In this document: positions 1-9,541 of the stretch, in pieces | Layout: every line of letters begins with the position of its first letter | Position numbering within the stretch: the first letter of the stretch is position 1 | Origin: Paraphaeosphaeria minitans | Lineage: Eukaryota; Ascomycota; Dothideomycetes; Pleosporales; Didymosphaeriaceae | Assembly: GCA_015832175.1 (NCBI GenBank) | Contig: WJXW01000005.1 | Location: 1,054,001-1,118,000 of the forward strand | Length of the DNA stretch: 64,000 nucleotides | Direction: 5' to 3' | The notes under the pieces: generated by a model | Databases searched by the model: none | The model's input: only the letters and a program-made list of their open reading frames with translations | What the model was told of the DNA's origin: nothing | Made by a program: the position numbers and the translations under genes

Positions 1-426
1 CTCTCTAACGCATTCGTGTACGCCTCAGGAAAGGACTCCGACGCTACGTCTCAAATCGACGCCCTTCAGGCCGTCCTCTCCAGTATCCCCGAGGAACTTT
101 ACCACGAGATCGAGCTCGAAGTGCACACCGCCGAGGGCGCCGCGACCAACAAGCAGCGCCTTGAAGTGCTCAAGGAGCAGCAAGAGCTCATCGACGAGGA
201 GAACGAGCAAAACCAGGGCAACGAGAAGCAGCTTCCCAAGGACCGCGAGAACATCGACGAGGATGACAAGCCGAAGGAGACCGCGAAGGCTGAAGAGAGC
301 AACGAAGCCGAGGCCTCCACCGGAGATTCAGCCACCAGCACGGGAAGCTCCGAACGTGAGGAGCAGGATCAGCGCGCTACCGAGACGGAGGCTGCTGAGA
401 AGAAGGAAGGCCCCAAGAAGGAGTGA
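1..426 (+). CDS. MDM38: Mdm38/LETM1 family mitochondrial protein, C-terminal part (5' truncated by window)
   Basis: The frame is open from base 1 and ends at a TGA at 424-426, so the window holds only about the last 141 residues. The sequence starts with a helical segment containing SSIPEELYHEIELEVHTAEG, followed by KQRLEVLKEQQELIDEENEQ. This matches the conserved tail of fungal Mdm38/LETM1, an inner mitochondrial membrane protein for K+/H+ exchange and membrane insertion of translation products. The rest is a charged Glu/Lys/Ser-rich tail. The transmembrane segment and ribosome-binding domain lie upstream of the window. The next gene, NOP14, is convergent, with 282 bp between stops. The family call rests on recalled similarity of the short conserved block. 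Confidence 0.8.
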   Translation, partial: LSNAFVYASGKDSDATSQIDALQAVLSSIPEELYHEIELEVHTAEGAATNKQRLEVLKEQQELIDEENEQNQGNEKQLPKDRENIDEDDKPKETAKAEESNEAEASTGDSATSTGSSEREEQDQRATETEAAEKKEGPKKE

Positions 427-708
427 GCGCGCGTGGTTGACTTGCACACACTTTTCTACTTTGTCTGAATAGCTAGGCTCACATTGCATTTGCCATGTGT
501 GCCATTGAACCTTGGAACCCAACGTAGGGTCATACCATGGAAAATGTAAAATAGAACGTAATCGCCTATGCATGGCATTTTTTTCGCAGCATGCTACACC
601 CGAGTGGAATACCATGAATTGAACTCGAATGAACTTGCTCTGCGGCTTCCACAGCCCCGCGGTACATCGTACACAAGCTCCTTTGCATCACCGCTACACA
701 CACACCAA

Positions 709-3249
709 CTATCGGCCTCCCTTCCTCTTCCTGACCTCCCTCTCATACTCCTTCTTCTCCCTGCCCTCCTCCCCCTGGATCTCCGCGATAAGCCTCCTCT
801 CGCGGTCCGCATGCGCCTTGTCCTTCTCCCGCTTCTCCCTGAGCTTCTCCCGCGCAATAAAACTCGCATCCTTGCGCAGCTCGCGCATCGCGCCCTTCCT
901 CTCGCGCTTGTACTCCTTGCGCAGCTTCGCCTGCTCCGCGCGCTCTTTGTCCGGGTCGTAGTGCTTGGTGGGATCGAAGTCCTCCTCGAACTTGGGGATG
1001 GACGACTTGATCGGCAGCGGGCGGTGGTGGTGCAGGAGCTGCGGGCGGCGGTGGACGCGCGCGTTGTGGAGCGCGATGGTGAGGCGGTGGATGGCGGTGG
1101 TCTGGGCGGGTTTGGCGGCTTTGAGGGGCGCGAGGAGGGGCGTGAAGATTTCCGTGAAGGCGGGCGTTTTGGACCAGGTGTCGGCCGCGGTGAGGATGTT
1201 TTGGGTGTGCGCGGTGAGGAGGGCGGGGGTCGTGTGTGGGGATTTCAGACAGAGCGCGGTGTAGCGAATGAATTCGGGGGTGTAGCGCTTGCTGAGACGC
1301 TGGTAGTGGAGGCAGAGGGCGCCCAGGTAGGCGCCGGTCGCGACATCTTTGGCGGAGTTGGGCGTCTGGAGGCCGAGGAAGCGGGCCATCAGGGTGATGG
1401 CGGGAGTGACGACTTGGTGGAAATGGTCTGAGGTGGGGTATATTGAGCTGATTGCAGTGAGGACAATGAGATTGCCCTGGGTAGGGTCGTTCGACGCGTG
1501 CAGTTGCTTGAGGTGTTCACGGAAACGGGTAGCAATGGCCACAGGGTAGGAGCGACATAACGAGTGGATATGTCGGATGACAGCTTCGACGACTTGTAGA
1601 GGGGCAGGTGGTGTCTGGTTGGATAAAAACGAGATGTGGTCGACCAGGGCGCAGCCAAAATCAGCGAGCTTGTCCTTGTTGTTGGCGTGGAGCCCAGCAT
1701 GGTAGAGCGCGCGGATTCGCTGGACAACCGTAGGCGTATCGTCCATACTGACGTTCTTGAAAACTTCGAGAAGCTCTTCGTGCGATCGGGGACATGCGTA
1801 GGTATAAGCCAGCTTTGATGTTGACTCTGAGCCAATCGAGAGCACACCGTTCTTTGCCTTGGTAGGTTGCGTCTTCTCGGGCAGGACACTCTTTAGAAAG
1901 TCATCGTCCTCATCAGCTGCCATGGTATCATCCGCGCCGAATTCACCATCTGAATCCTCATCCTGCGAGATGTCGGCCTCTGAATCACTAGCAATGAGGT
2001 TGTCTTCGAGCAAGAAATCGTCCTCGTCATCCACACCATCAGGTCGACTTTTCTGCGGTAGTGGCGCACCCAAGCCAAATTCTGCGGCATCATCGTTGGT
2101 ACTTTCAGCATCGTCTTCCATGTCTTCATCCTCTTTGCCATCATCCTGCGACTTCTCGTCGTCACTGGTAGGTTCACCACGCATCCTCCGCATGCGCTTG
2201 TCCTCGAGCGCCTTAAGCTTCTCGGCTTCTTCTTTTGCCTTCTCTTCCTCGGTCTTAGTACGCTCGGTAGGCTTCGAGCGCTGGTCGTACATCATTTTTC
2301 GCACTCGCGCATCGTACTCTTTGTCTGCTAGTTCGCGATCCATTCCAGCAAGGAGAGCAGCGCGATCAGGGTTGATGCCGAAGTCTGGCTTAACGTCGGT
2401 TGTGGATGGCTCCTTCACGGGCGGGTTTCCACTCATGTGCCCTCTGAGAGCGGCAAGCACGTCATTTAGGTCATTGTCCAACTCTTCCCGAAGCTCGTCA
2501 TCGTCTTCCTTCAGCTGTTGCCGTTCGTATTTGTACTGCTTTGATTTTGCAATGACTTCCTTCATCACTTCAGCTTTGGTCTTCTTCCTCTCTGGCTCAT
2601 CTTCAGCTCCCTCGCCTTCTTCCTCCTCCTCCTCTCCTCCAGAGTCTCGCCGCCTTTTCCTCTTCAAGAAGCCATCCTCGTCACCTTCGCTGGAACCGCC
2701 GCTCACACTCGCAGCATCGTAGTCTTCCTTCCCAAGGTCACCCTCGTCGAATCGCAATGATTTTCCAGCGTGTGTGAGCTCTACGTCATCGCCATCATCT
2801 TCCAAATCAAAAACGTTCCCACCTCGCGTCCTCTGTTGCTCTCTTTCGAATCTCGCCATCATCTTGTCTTCCAGGCTCATGGTAAGATCATCCTCGCCGA
2901 TTCTGCGATCCAGGATGCCGCCCATTTTGTTTCTCTTACTCATCTCCGGCAACAGAGTCTTCCTACGTGTCTCTTCGCCCTGGCTCTTCGTAACACCCGG
3001 CCGGCCCAGGATCTTGGACTTTATATCTTGTGGGTTATTCGAGACATATTCGTGCTTCTTCGGGCGTGAGAGGTGCTTGACATCGAAGGGATTGAAAGAC
3101 TCTCGAAGAGCGGCGAGCGCGGCAGCCTTTTTGACTGCTTGGTCGGCATTCTTGGGCTGTGCTTTTTTCTGCTTTTTGGACTTTTGCGGTCCAGTAAGAC
3201 CTTGTTCGCGGAGTGAGGCCTTCAGCCGCTTGAGCTGGGAGGGCGGCAT
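709..3249 (-). CDS. NOP14: Nop14, nucleolar 40S ribosome assembly factor
   Basis: Intronless, 846 aa. The start MPPSQLKRLKASLREQG is the typical N-terminus of fungal Nop14. A basic Lys-rich stretch follows, then the conserved NPFDVKHLSRPKKHEY-type block at about residues 52-68. Long acidic tracts lie at about 205-220 and 375-460. A globular Nop14 region and a very basic Arg/Lys/Glu tail that ends RKGGR close the protein. Nop14 is part of the U3 snoRNP/SSU processome and pairs with Noc4/Emg1 in 18S rRNA maturation and 40S export. Length fits the family (about 800-900 aa). The promoter region is shared with a divergent gene at 3491. A 68-codon upstream ORF on the same strand (3428-3222) overlaps the start codon in another frame. 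Confidence 0.93.
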   Translation of the reverse strand: MPPSQLKRLKASLREQGLTGPQKSKKQKKAQPKNADQAVKKAAALAALRESFNPFDVKHLSRPKKHEYVSNNPQDIKSKILGRPGVTKSQGEETRRKTLLPEMSKRNKMGGILDRRIGEDDLTMSLEDKMMARFEREQQRTRGGNVFDLEDDGDDVELTHAGKSLRFDEGDLGKEDYDAASVSGGSSEGDEDGFLKRKRRRDSGGEEEEEEGEGAEDEPERKKTKAEVMKEVIAKSKQYKYERQQLKEDDDELREELDNDLNDVLAALRGHMSGNPPVKEPSTTDVKPDFGINPDRAALLAGMDRELADKEYDARVRKMMYDQRSKPTERTKTEEEKAKEEAEKLKALEDKRMRRMRGEPTSDDEKSQDDGKEDEDMEDDAESTNDDAAEFGLGAPLPQKSRPDGVDDEDDFLLEDNLIASDSEADISQDEDSDGEFGADDTMAADEDDDFLKSVLPEKTQPTKAKNGVLSIGSESTSKLAYTYACPRSHEELLEVFKNVSMDDTPTVVQRIRALYHAGLHANNKDKLADFGCALVDHISFLSNQTPPAPLQVVEAVIRHIHSLCRSYPVAIATRFREHLKQLHASNDPTQGNLIVLTAISSIYPTSDHFHQVVTPAITLMARFLGLQTPNSAKDVATGAYLGALCLHYQRLSKRYTPEFIRYTALCLKSPHTTPALLTAHTQNILTAADTWSKTPAFTEIFTPLLAPLKAAKPAQTTAIHRLTIALHNARVHRRPQLLHHHRPLPIKSSIPKFEEDFDPTKHYDPDKERAEQAKLRKEYKRERKGAMRELRKDASFIAREKLREKREKDKAHADRERRLIAEIQGEEGREKKEYEREVRKRKGGR

Positions 3250-3428
3250 TGCGCAAGCGTTTGGCGTCTTTTGACGGCTTCGTTACGACGAGAAGGCGTC
3301 AACAGTCCGTCGATTGTGAACTTTGCGATGTGCTCCGCGTAAATTTCACGGGCGAAATCTTGGCGTGCATACACCGCCTTTCCTTTTCGGTCGTAAGCGG
3401 GTCCACCCGCCGCAACAGTCGACATCAC
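3222..3428 (-). promoter_or_regulatory. Upstream ORF overlapping the NOP14 start codon
   Basis: A minus-strand ATG at 3428 (followed directly by a second ATG) opens 68 codons that run past the NOP14 ATG at 3249 and stop at 3222 in a different frame. If the NOP14 transcript starts upstream of 3428, scanning ribosomes would meet this ORF first, and termination downstream of the NOP14 ATG would repress NOP14. The peptide has no recognised domain. The ORF is directly visible; the regulatory role is inference and depends on the transcription start site. Confidence 0.35.
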
Positions 3429-3490
3429 CGCATTGCGACGCGCTCGAATAGGTCGACTTACACATCACACACAATGAGCGCGTACACGAT
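3250..3490. promoter_or_regulatory. Shared upstream region of divergent NOP14 and the 3491 gene
   Basis: Only 241 bp separate the two start codons, so both promoters must lie here or overlap the coding starts. No classical TATA box stands out. The region also contains the NOP14-side upstream ORF and, on the plus strand, a 10-codon upstream ORF (3474-3506) that overlaps the start of the plus-strand gene. Confidence 0.5.
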
Positions 3491-4250
3491 ATGGCGCATC
3501 ACATAGAGGATCGATGGCTCTGGCTGGGGCTAGGTATTTTGGCCCACACCACCGCAGGAACTCGTCTAATCACCACCAGGCATCTTCACCTTCTTCGCAG
3601 TCAGAGGCGTAGCCCATGGCCTCAGGCGCATTGTCACTCTGACCGAAGTCCATAAATCACCGCCTCCAATCCCTCCGCTTCGCACCGAAGATGCTATCAA
3701 ATCTTCTTCTCTCGCGACCCTCGCTACATGTGAAAACGTGGAGATACGTAAAGCAGCCACCAAGATACTGCTCGACCGCTTCATTGCGCATCCCTCTGCG
3801 TACAAGCACTTAGTTCGCGATGCGAACTCGCAGAACGAGGAGCGCAAACACGCCGCGTATCTAGCATTCAGTCTGCTTGAGGATTACGGCCACGTGGGGC
3901 ATCAATATGGAGTGCCGCAACCTATGCCTGCTACGCCGCAGGCGCACCGCTTGGGCGCGAGAAGGGAGTGGTTGAGGGGAGGGGAAGGGTCGACGAGGGG
4001 TGCCTTGAGTGGTGACCTTGAAGAGAGAGATCTTAGGAGGCGGCGGAGGGAGGCTATGGTAATCAATGAGGGCGATCGACCGTTCAGTCAAGAGGATGTG
4101 TGGATGAGGGATGGAGATGGCCGCATGAGTACTGAAGAGGTGCCAGGGCCGCGAAACGCATTCGATGTGTGGCAAGCGAATGGAGACTGGCTCGATCCCG
4201 TCACAGGCGAGTTGGTCGGGGATGCACAGATAATTCGCGAAGAACGATAA
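3491..4250 (+). CDS. Small membrane-anchored protein of unknown function, armadillo-like segment
   Basis: Two exons are proposed: 3491-3533 and 3580-4250, joined across a 46-bp GT-AG intron that has a CTAATC branch-like site before CACCAG. The product is 237 aa. The N-terminus (MAHHIEDRWLWLGLG, then IFTFFAVRGVAHGLRRIV) forms one hydrophobic segment, likely a signal anchor. A helical stretch at about residues 65-125 (IRKAATKILLDRFIAHPSAY..., ERKHAAYLAFSLLEDYG) resembles a single armadillo/HEAT-like pair. The C-terminal half is Arg-rich, then acidic, and ends IIREER. The exon join is supported because the frame upstream of 3580 stops while the joined frame is fully open and restores the hydrophobic segment. 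An ATG at 3474 opens a 10-codon overlapping upstream ORF. I do not recognise a function. Confidence 0.6.
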
Positions 4251-4709
4251 GGCGATTACCTTTCGTCACGATCCAGGGCATGTGCGGCATCGGAGAGGTG
4301 GAAAGCTTGTGGGAGAGCAAACATATGATACCCTTGCAATATAGTCTGATTTCAAGCAAAACACTATTGCTACTTCGAGGTCCTTTCAGCAGTCGACAAG
4401 CACTGGAGATCAATACCCGTGGATATGCCATGGCACATAATTATGACCATCGTGAATATTTTTGGGGCGAAACGTGGAGAAAAGGTAGAATCCAACAAAT
4501 GTATGCTCTCCATGTCATCGCTATGTAAAGTCGTGGCGCTGTGGCTGGCCCCGCTTCCACATGACCGCGGTATGACCTCACCAAAGTGGGAGCTATAGAA
4601 CAAAAACGCGACCATCAAAACCAGGTCGCTGCAAAACAACACATTTAAAGTTTATTGAATTCAGTCAATACTTTCAAATTCACTTTCTACAGCTCATATC
4701 ACCTTCAAA

Positions 4710-5786
4710 ATGGCAGGCGCATCCAGAAAAGAGCTCTTGGGCAAGGTCTACAAGATGATTCCGCCCATGCTCGAGAGCTTTCACAAAGGTGCATTTCAGA
4801 AACATCTGCATCTGGACGCGGTATTAACTTTCTTCTAGGCCAATTAGGTCGCGTAGCAGTTATTGGCGGCAGCGAAGACTACACCGGCGCGCCCTACTTC
4901 TCCGCAATGGCCTCTGCAAAGCTAGGTTGCGACATGGTACCTACTTCTCCGCGGCCTCACCAACTCACAACGCACCCTCTAACTATGTATCCAGTCCCAC
5001 GTGATATGCGAGCCCGGCGCTGGCGCCGTCATTAAGACCTACTCCCCTAATCTCATGGTCCACCCCTACATGCGGCAATCCAAGAACCTCGCGTCCTCTG
5101 AGTCCATCGACAGCGTTTCCTCCGAAGTCGTCGGCATGCTTTCACGGCTTCATGTCCTTGTCATCGGACCCGGTCTCGGCCGCGACAAGCTTATGCAGGA
5201 TACATGCGCGAAGGTCATCCAAGAGGCACGCAAACAAGGAATACCGTTTGTGCTCGATGCGGACGGGTTGTACCTCGCACAGACGCAGCCAGAGCTAGTG
5301 CAGGGCTACACAGAGTGCATACTCACGCCCAACGTTGTGGAGTTCGGTCGCCTGGCGAAGGCAAAGGGTCTAAAGGTCGATGAGTTGGACCCGACTGAGC
5401 AGTGCTCGAAATTGGCGAAGGCATTCGGCGGCGTTACAATCATTCAAAAGGGCGCGAAGGACTACATCTCGAACGGAACTCAGACGCTGGTATCCGAGGG
5501 TGAGGGCGGCCTGAAGCGCTCTGGTGGACAGGGTGACACGTTGACGGGCAGCTTGGCGACGCTGTTGGCGTACAGGAAGGCGTACCTCGACAAGATCTGG
5601 GAGCATGACAGCAGTCTGGATACAGCCGAGACGCTCGCATTGGCGGCGTACGGAGGCTCGGCTATCACCAGGGAGTGCTCGAGATTGGCCTTCGCGGACA
5701 AGGGCAGGAGTCTGCAGGCTGGCGACTTGACCGAACATGTGCACCAGGCGTTCTTGAACACCGTAGGAGAGAAGGGGAGCAAGTAG
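4710..5786 (+). CDS. ATP-dependent (S)-NAD(P)H-hydrate dehydratase
   Basis: Three exons: 4710-4788, 4839-4936 and 4995-5786, giving 322 aa. The enzyme uses ATP (ADP in bacteria) to dehydrate damaged NADHX/NADPHX back to NADH/NADPH, working with an NAD(P)HX epimerase. It belongs to the ribokinase-like CARKD/YjeF C-terminal family. Visible motifs are [20 protein letters not shown] near the N-terminus, [31 protein letters not shown], and the nucleotide-binding [15 protein letters not shown] containing the family's catalytic GQGD Asp. The exon 1/2 join restores [14 protein letters not shown] and the exon 2/3 join restores [13 protein letters not shown], both family-conserved. Length fits the eukaryotic stand-alone dehydratase. 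There is no obvious mitochondrial presequence, so the predicted form is probably cytosolic. Confidence 0.93.
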
Positions 5787-5924
5787 GTGCTCTTGCGTTT
5801 TCTCGGTGGGCAGAAAGGCCTAATACGTAATATAGCATGTACATATTGGAACACGACGGCATCACGAAATCAAGATTATGAATGACCCCCTGATGTCTCC
5901 TATCTTATTCTTTCAGTTGCGATC

Positions 5925-7048
5925 TCACTCGTACGCCCTCGGCGCAAACTCCAACCCCAGGTCCTTAATCGTATCCCAGCAATGGCCAAGCACCACCTTC
6001 CCCTTCGTCCTCTTCGCCAATCCCTTGATCATCTGATGGCTCCTGCACCAACTCTCATGGTCCCTCGCCAGCCAGCCATGCGGCACGTCATCCTGAAAGT
6101 TCTCCTTCACGTGATACTGGTCGCTGGTGAATATCCAGGTGCCGCTCTCTTTCAGATTGACCTGCATGACAGACAATCCTGGCGTGTGGCCCGGCGAGTG
6201 GTGCAGGTTGATGCCGGGAGCTATTTCGAGGAAGGAGCCGTGGAAGGGCACCCATTTGATGTCGAACGTCAGGTAGTGCGGGAGGTAGACCCCGAGGTCT
6301 GACTTTGTGGCTACGGCGTAGAAGGCGTGTTTTAGTTCGAGTTCGTGGACGTAGCTGGGTGTGGCTTAGCATCCAGACGCATGCTCATACCTATGGCATC
6401 GGTGGTATCTGCGGGTTCGTCTTACATGGGGATGTCAGTATTGCGGAAGGACTCAAGACCGCCTGCGTGGTCGAGGTGGAGATGGCCGATGATCACAGCT
6501 TTGATGTCTTTAATGTCGTGCCCGGTCTTTTTGATTTGCGCGGAGAGTTCCATTGATTTGTCGTATTCCACGCGGGCGAAGATGTCATTGATGGGAGACC
6601 CTACCACTTCGGGATAGTTCTACATATTCAGTACATGTTTTGGAGCATAGGACGGGGACCATTTACATCTCCGGCCCCTGTTTCGTATAGGATGAGACCC
6701 TCGGTAGGATGCTCTATGAGGATTGACAGCATAATCAGCTTCCGGCGCTGGCTCTCTGGGTTCTTGTTTGAGAGGGTGGAAGCGTTGCCCTGGCCACTTT
6801 CTCAATAAAAGGTGAACAGTAGAGGGAGGGGAGAACGTACGGCGCGCTTGAACCAGCCCTCGTCAGCCTCAAGGTCTCCTACGTGCAGTATCTGGGGGCA
6901 TCGTTAACGGATGGCCGTTGTGAACCTTGGAGACACGTCGAACCCATAGTTTAGTACCCTATTCGTATAAGCATCTCGTTAACCTAATCTGGGTATGATA
7001 CATGAGACATACGGCCGGAGCCTGGTTCACTAGATCAATCGAAGTCAT
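5925..7048 (-). CDS. AHL-lactonase-like metallo-beta-lactamase-fold hydrolase
   Basis: Five exons on the minus strand: 7048-7013, 6891-6841, 6789-6667, 6619-6426 and 6354-5925, giving 277 aa. All joins use GT-AG introns of 120, 51, 47 and 71 bp. The metal-binding set is complete: HLHLDH (His116, His118, Asp120, His121), His191 in SPGHTPG, Asp213 in TSDQYHVKENF and His259 in LGHCWD. This spacing is close to that of bacterial N-acyl homoserine lactonases of the AiiA/AttM group (dinuclear Zn). There is no signal peptide, so it is likely cytosolic. The natural substrate in fungi is not established; it could be another lactone or ester. Lactonase activity is inference from motif spacing. It is convergent with the NAD(P)HX dehydratase gene (138 bp between stops). 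Confidence 0.82.
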
Positions 7049-8020
7049 GTTGAACTTCAATTGTGGAAAATACGTAAATTGTACAGCATTGTGCCGTGGG
7101 GCTCAATACTTATCTACCGACCCGGCACGCAACTCCTTCCCTCTACGTAGTTTCGGGTGCGCTCCTGGGAGATACCCCACCTACCAGTAGTGGAACGTAC
7201 CTCAACTTCATTGGAAGCGGAGGACGGGCGTAATAACGTGTTCGGTTGGCGTGCATTTTACGCGTTGATTTGGTCAAGTACAGAGAGGGGTAGCCCGCGG
7301 GGTAGAGGAATTGGCGCTTACCTACCCGCCCGAGCTGTGGGGCCAGTGACCTTGGGAAACAGCGCGACAGCTCTACACCATCCAAAATATACCGATAGAT
7401 AGATATAGTCGCAATGTTAAGAGCTGGAGAGGAAAGTCTTGGCTGTGGTATTGCTGAAGGGGACCGGATCAGACCGGGTTTCGGATGCGGTTAGTTAACT
7501 TCGGTATACTGATGGCTTACAGTGTTGACAAGTGTGTAGGACCTTTTCCAGCGCTGTACATATGACTGTGTTTATATTCATGCCACTCTACGACGTAGCC
7601 GCGGCTATGGCGTTAGAAGAGCTGTGCTGTACCGGGCTTGCGTAGCCACAGTCATTGCAAAAGTCCGACAAACGATGAAGATTTATGAAAACCCGAGTGA
7701 AGTTAGGACTGAGACATTTGGCAATCTCATCTCGAGGCTTTCGATCATAGGATCGAGTAATTCTTCCCGAAACAGTCCTTTGATGGCGCAAACTTCGATC
7801 ACTTAGCAGACGTTTAACTGGTCTGCATAGGGGAAGACTGGAGGGTGAAAGAAGCACATGTGAGCGAAGAAGGCCATGCCCCCTTTGTTCCGAGTGGCTG
7901 GAGTTGAGGACTTCTAGAGCCACACCGTTTGTGAGACAAAGGCATACGGAAACCATTCCCACGCCCATCTCATCGTCGGAATGACACCGAGCTCAGTCCC
8001 GTAGAATTAAAATTGTCAAG
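7049..8020. other. Intergenic region, no supported gene
   Basis: About 970 bp between the divergent lactonase-like gene and the 8021 ORF. Short ORFs (for example 7143-7385 minus and 7588-7968 minus) have no recognisable domain, no splice-supported extension and no signal peptide. I see nothing else that can be supported. Confidence 0.6.
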
Positions 8021-9541
8021 ATGACTGTTCCACACGAAATCATAGCTCTCCATGCTTGTCGAGTACCGCGCACTTTTGTGGACGAATATATGAAAGACAA
8101 CGATGTTGCGGGAGACATGCGATCACTCGTCATAGACACGGTCAACGACAACGATGACACACCATCGTCAACACCACGATCGGGAAGCCCGGCGATTATG
8201 GTGACCCCTCCCGGGATATCCACATTCACCATGTTCCCCGACCGCATGCGTCAAAACACACCCGTAGTCGAGAGGCCAAGACTGAGACGTTATGCGAACA
8301 CAGCACCATCCGGAACATTGCAGATATTTCCCGTTTCTAAACCACAGTTCATGCCGCAGACTCCTAGACGAGCCGTAAGTTCAACCACGGCACACGTGTT
8401 CTCGAGGTTCGGCAGTAGGGACCCACGTAGACCATCGAAGAGGCTTCCTTTAACGTCAATAGCGATGTCAAAACTTGGGAAACCAACAACGAGGTCGGTC
8501 ATCAGTAAACGAAAAAGTAAAAGGAACTCGGGAGGCAGAATGGGACTGAAGGCTAAGCCTCTCGTCTGGAGGATGTCGTCGCCACCAAAGGCGTTTGAGC
8601 TCCCTCCAGACTTGAAGCCTTCCTTTTCGGGAAGGAATCGAGTGAAAGAGACTATGAGGATGAAGAATATGGAGATGATAAAGGTTGATTTCGAGAACGT
8701 CGAGCCGAGAGGGCTACTTTTGGCATCAGCATCATCGATCGTGAATACGCCGAACGTATTCTATAACAGGCCAATGAGCGTGAGGATCAAGACTCCAGCG
8801 AGTCCCGCGGGTAGCTCTACAAATTCAAGGGGTACGACTTCGAGAAGTGCCACTCCTTTGGGAATTGGTACACCCCCAAAATGTCCCTCACCCCTAAGGA
8901 ATGCCATATCGCCAGCAAAACGTTCGCCATCAAGCTCACTGAGAAGTGCTGGATCGTCAAAAAGTGGCACTCTTTCTACGAGAGCGAAGCACTTTTCGTT
9001 GCCACTAAGTCCAGTGGCGCAGTGTGTGCCATGGAGGAGCTCGATGGTGGTGGAGAACCCTCCGCGGAACAGGACCCCGGTTCCCATAGAAAAAAAACCA
9101 GTGTACATTCCGGGACCGATTCTACTAGAAGAGAAGACCTCCGTAACACCCAGGAGGAACTCAGTGGCAAATTTGGAGCACTGTGACAATGTAACCCTCT
9201 CGCAAGCCAAACGGTTCTCCGACTTGGTCGTGTTGGATAGCATTACCATGTATTTTGAGGCATTTGGGGTTGCAACAGAGGCCTCGGATGCCTGCTTGGA
9301 CAGGTATTGGTTGCGCAATACACCGCACGGTCATTCGGGCTTAGGTACAAGCGCGAAGAGCGCACGAAAGCCACCGATTCCTTCGGCGCGCGCGGGTGGC
9401 ATTGAGACCACTTTCGAGGGGATATTTCGGTCTCAAAAGGCATTGCGAGACGACGAAATACCAGCAACGGCTTTTGGAACAGCGGGCCGTCGCAAGCCTC
9501 TGCTGCGACAGCTGTTCAAGCCTAACCGAAAGTCTAGGTAG
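8021..9541 (+). CDS. 506-aa Ser/Pro/Arg-rich protein of unknown function
   Basis: One uninterrupted frame from the ATG at 8021 (context CAAGATGAC) to a TAG at 9539-9541. The N-terminal 30 residues and a segment at about 400-430 (SDLVVLDSITMYFEAFGVAT, then SDACLDRYW) look ordered. Most of the rest is low-complexity Ser/Pro/Thr/Arg with many SP/TP sites, typical of a phosphorylated disordered scaffold or regulator. The basic C-terminus is RRKPLLRQLFKPNRKSR. There is no transmembrane segment or signal peptide. Codon use looks like the neighbours, and an open frame this long in about 50% GC DNA argues for a real gene. I do not recognise the family; it may be lineage-specific. Confidence 0.65.
   Translation: MTVPHEIIALHACRVPRTFVDEYMKDNDVAGDMRSLVIDTVNDNDDTPSSTPRSGSPAIMVTPPGISTFTMFPDRMRQNTPVVERPRLRRYANTAPSGTLQIFPVSKPQFMPQTPRRAVSSTTAHVFSRFGSRDPRRPSKRLPLTSIAMSKLGKPTTRSVISKRKSKRNSGGRMGLKAKPLVWRMSSPPKAFELPPDLKPSFSGRNRVKETMRMKNMEMIKVDFENVEPRGLLLASASSIVNTPNVFYNRPMSVRIKTPASPAGSSTNSRGTTSRSATPLGIGTPPKCPSPLRNAISPAKRSPSSSLRSAGSSKSGTLSTRAKHFSLPLSPVAQCVPWRSSMVVENPPRNRTPVPIEKKPVYIPGPILLEEKTSVTPRRNSVANLEHCDNVTLSQAKRFSDLVVLDSITMYFEAFGVATEASDACLDRYWLRNTPHGHSGLGTSAKSARKPPIPSARAGGIETTFEGIFRSQKALRDDEIPATAFGTAGRRKPLLRQLFKPNRKSR

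Noticed and set aside
568..1431. 287-codon plus-strand ORF
   Set aside because: Antisense to the NOP14 C-terminal coding region and low-complexity. The minus-strand frame is the conserved one.
1859..2722. 287-codon plus-strand Ser-rich ORF
   Set aside because: Exact antisense shadow of the Glu/Asp/Lys-rich part of NOP14.
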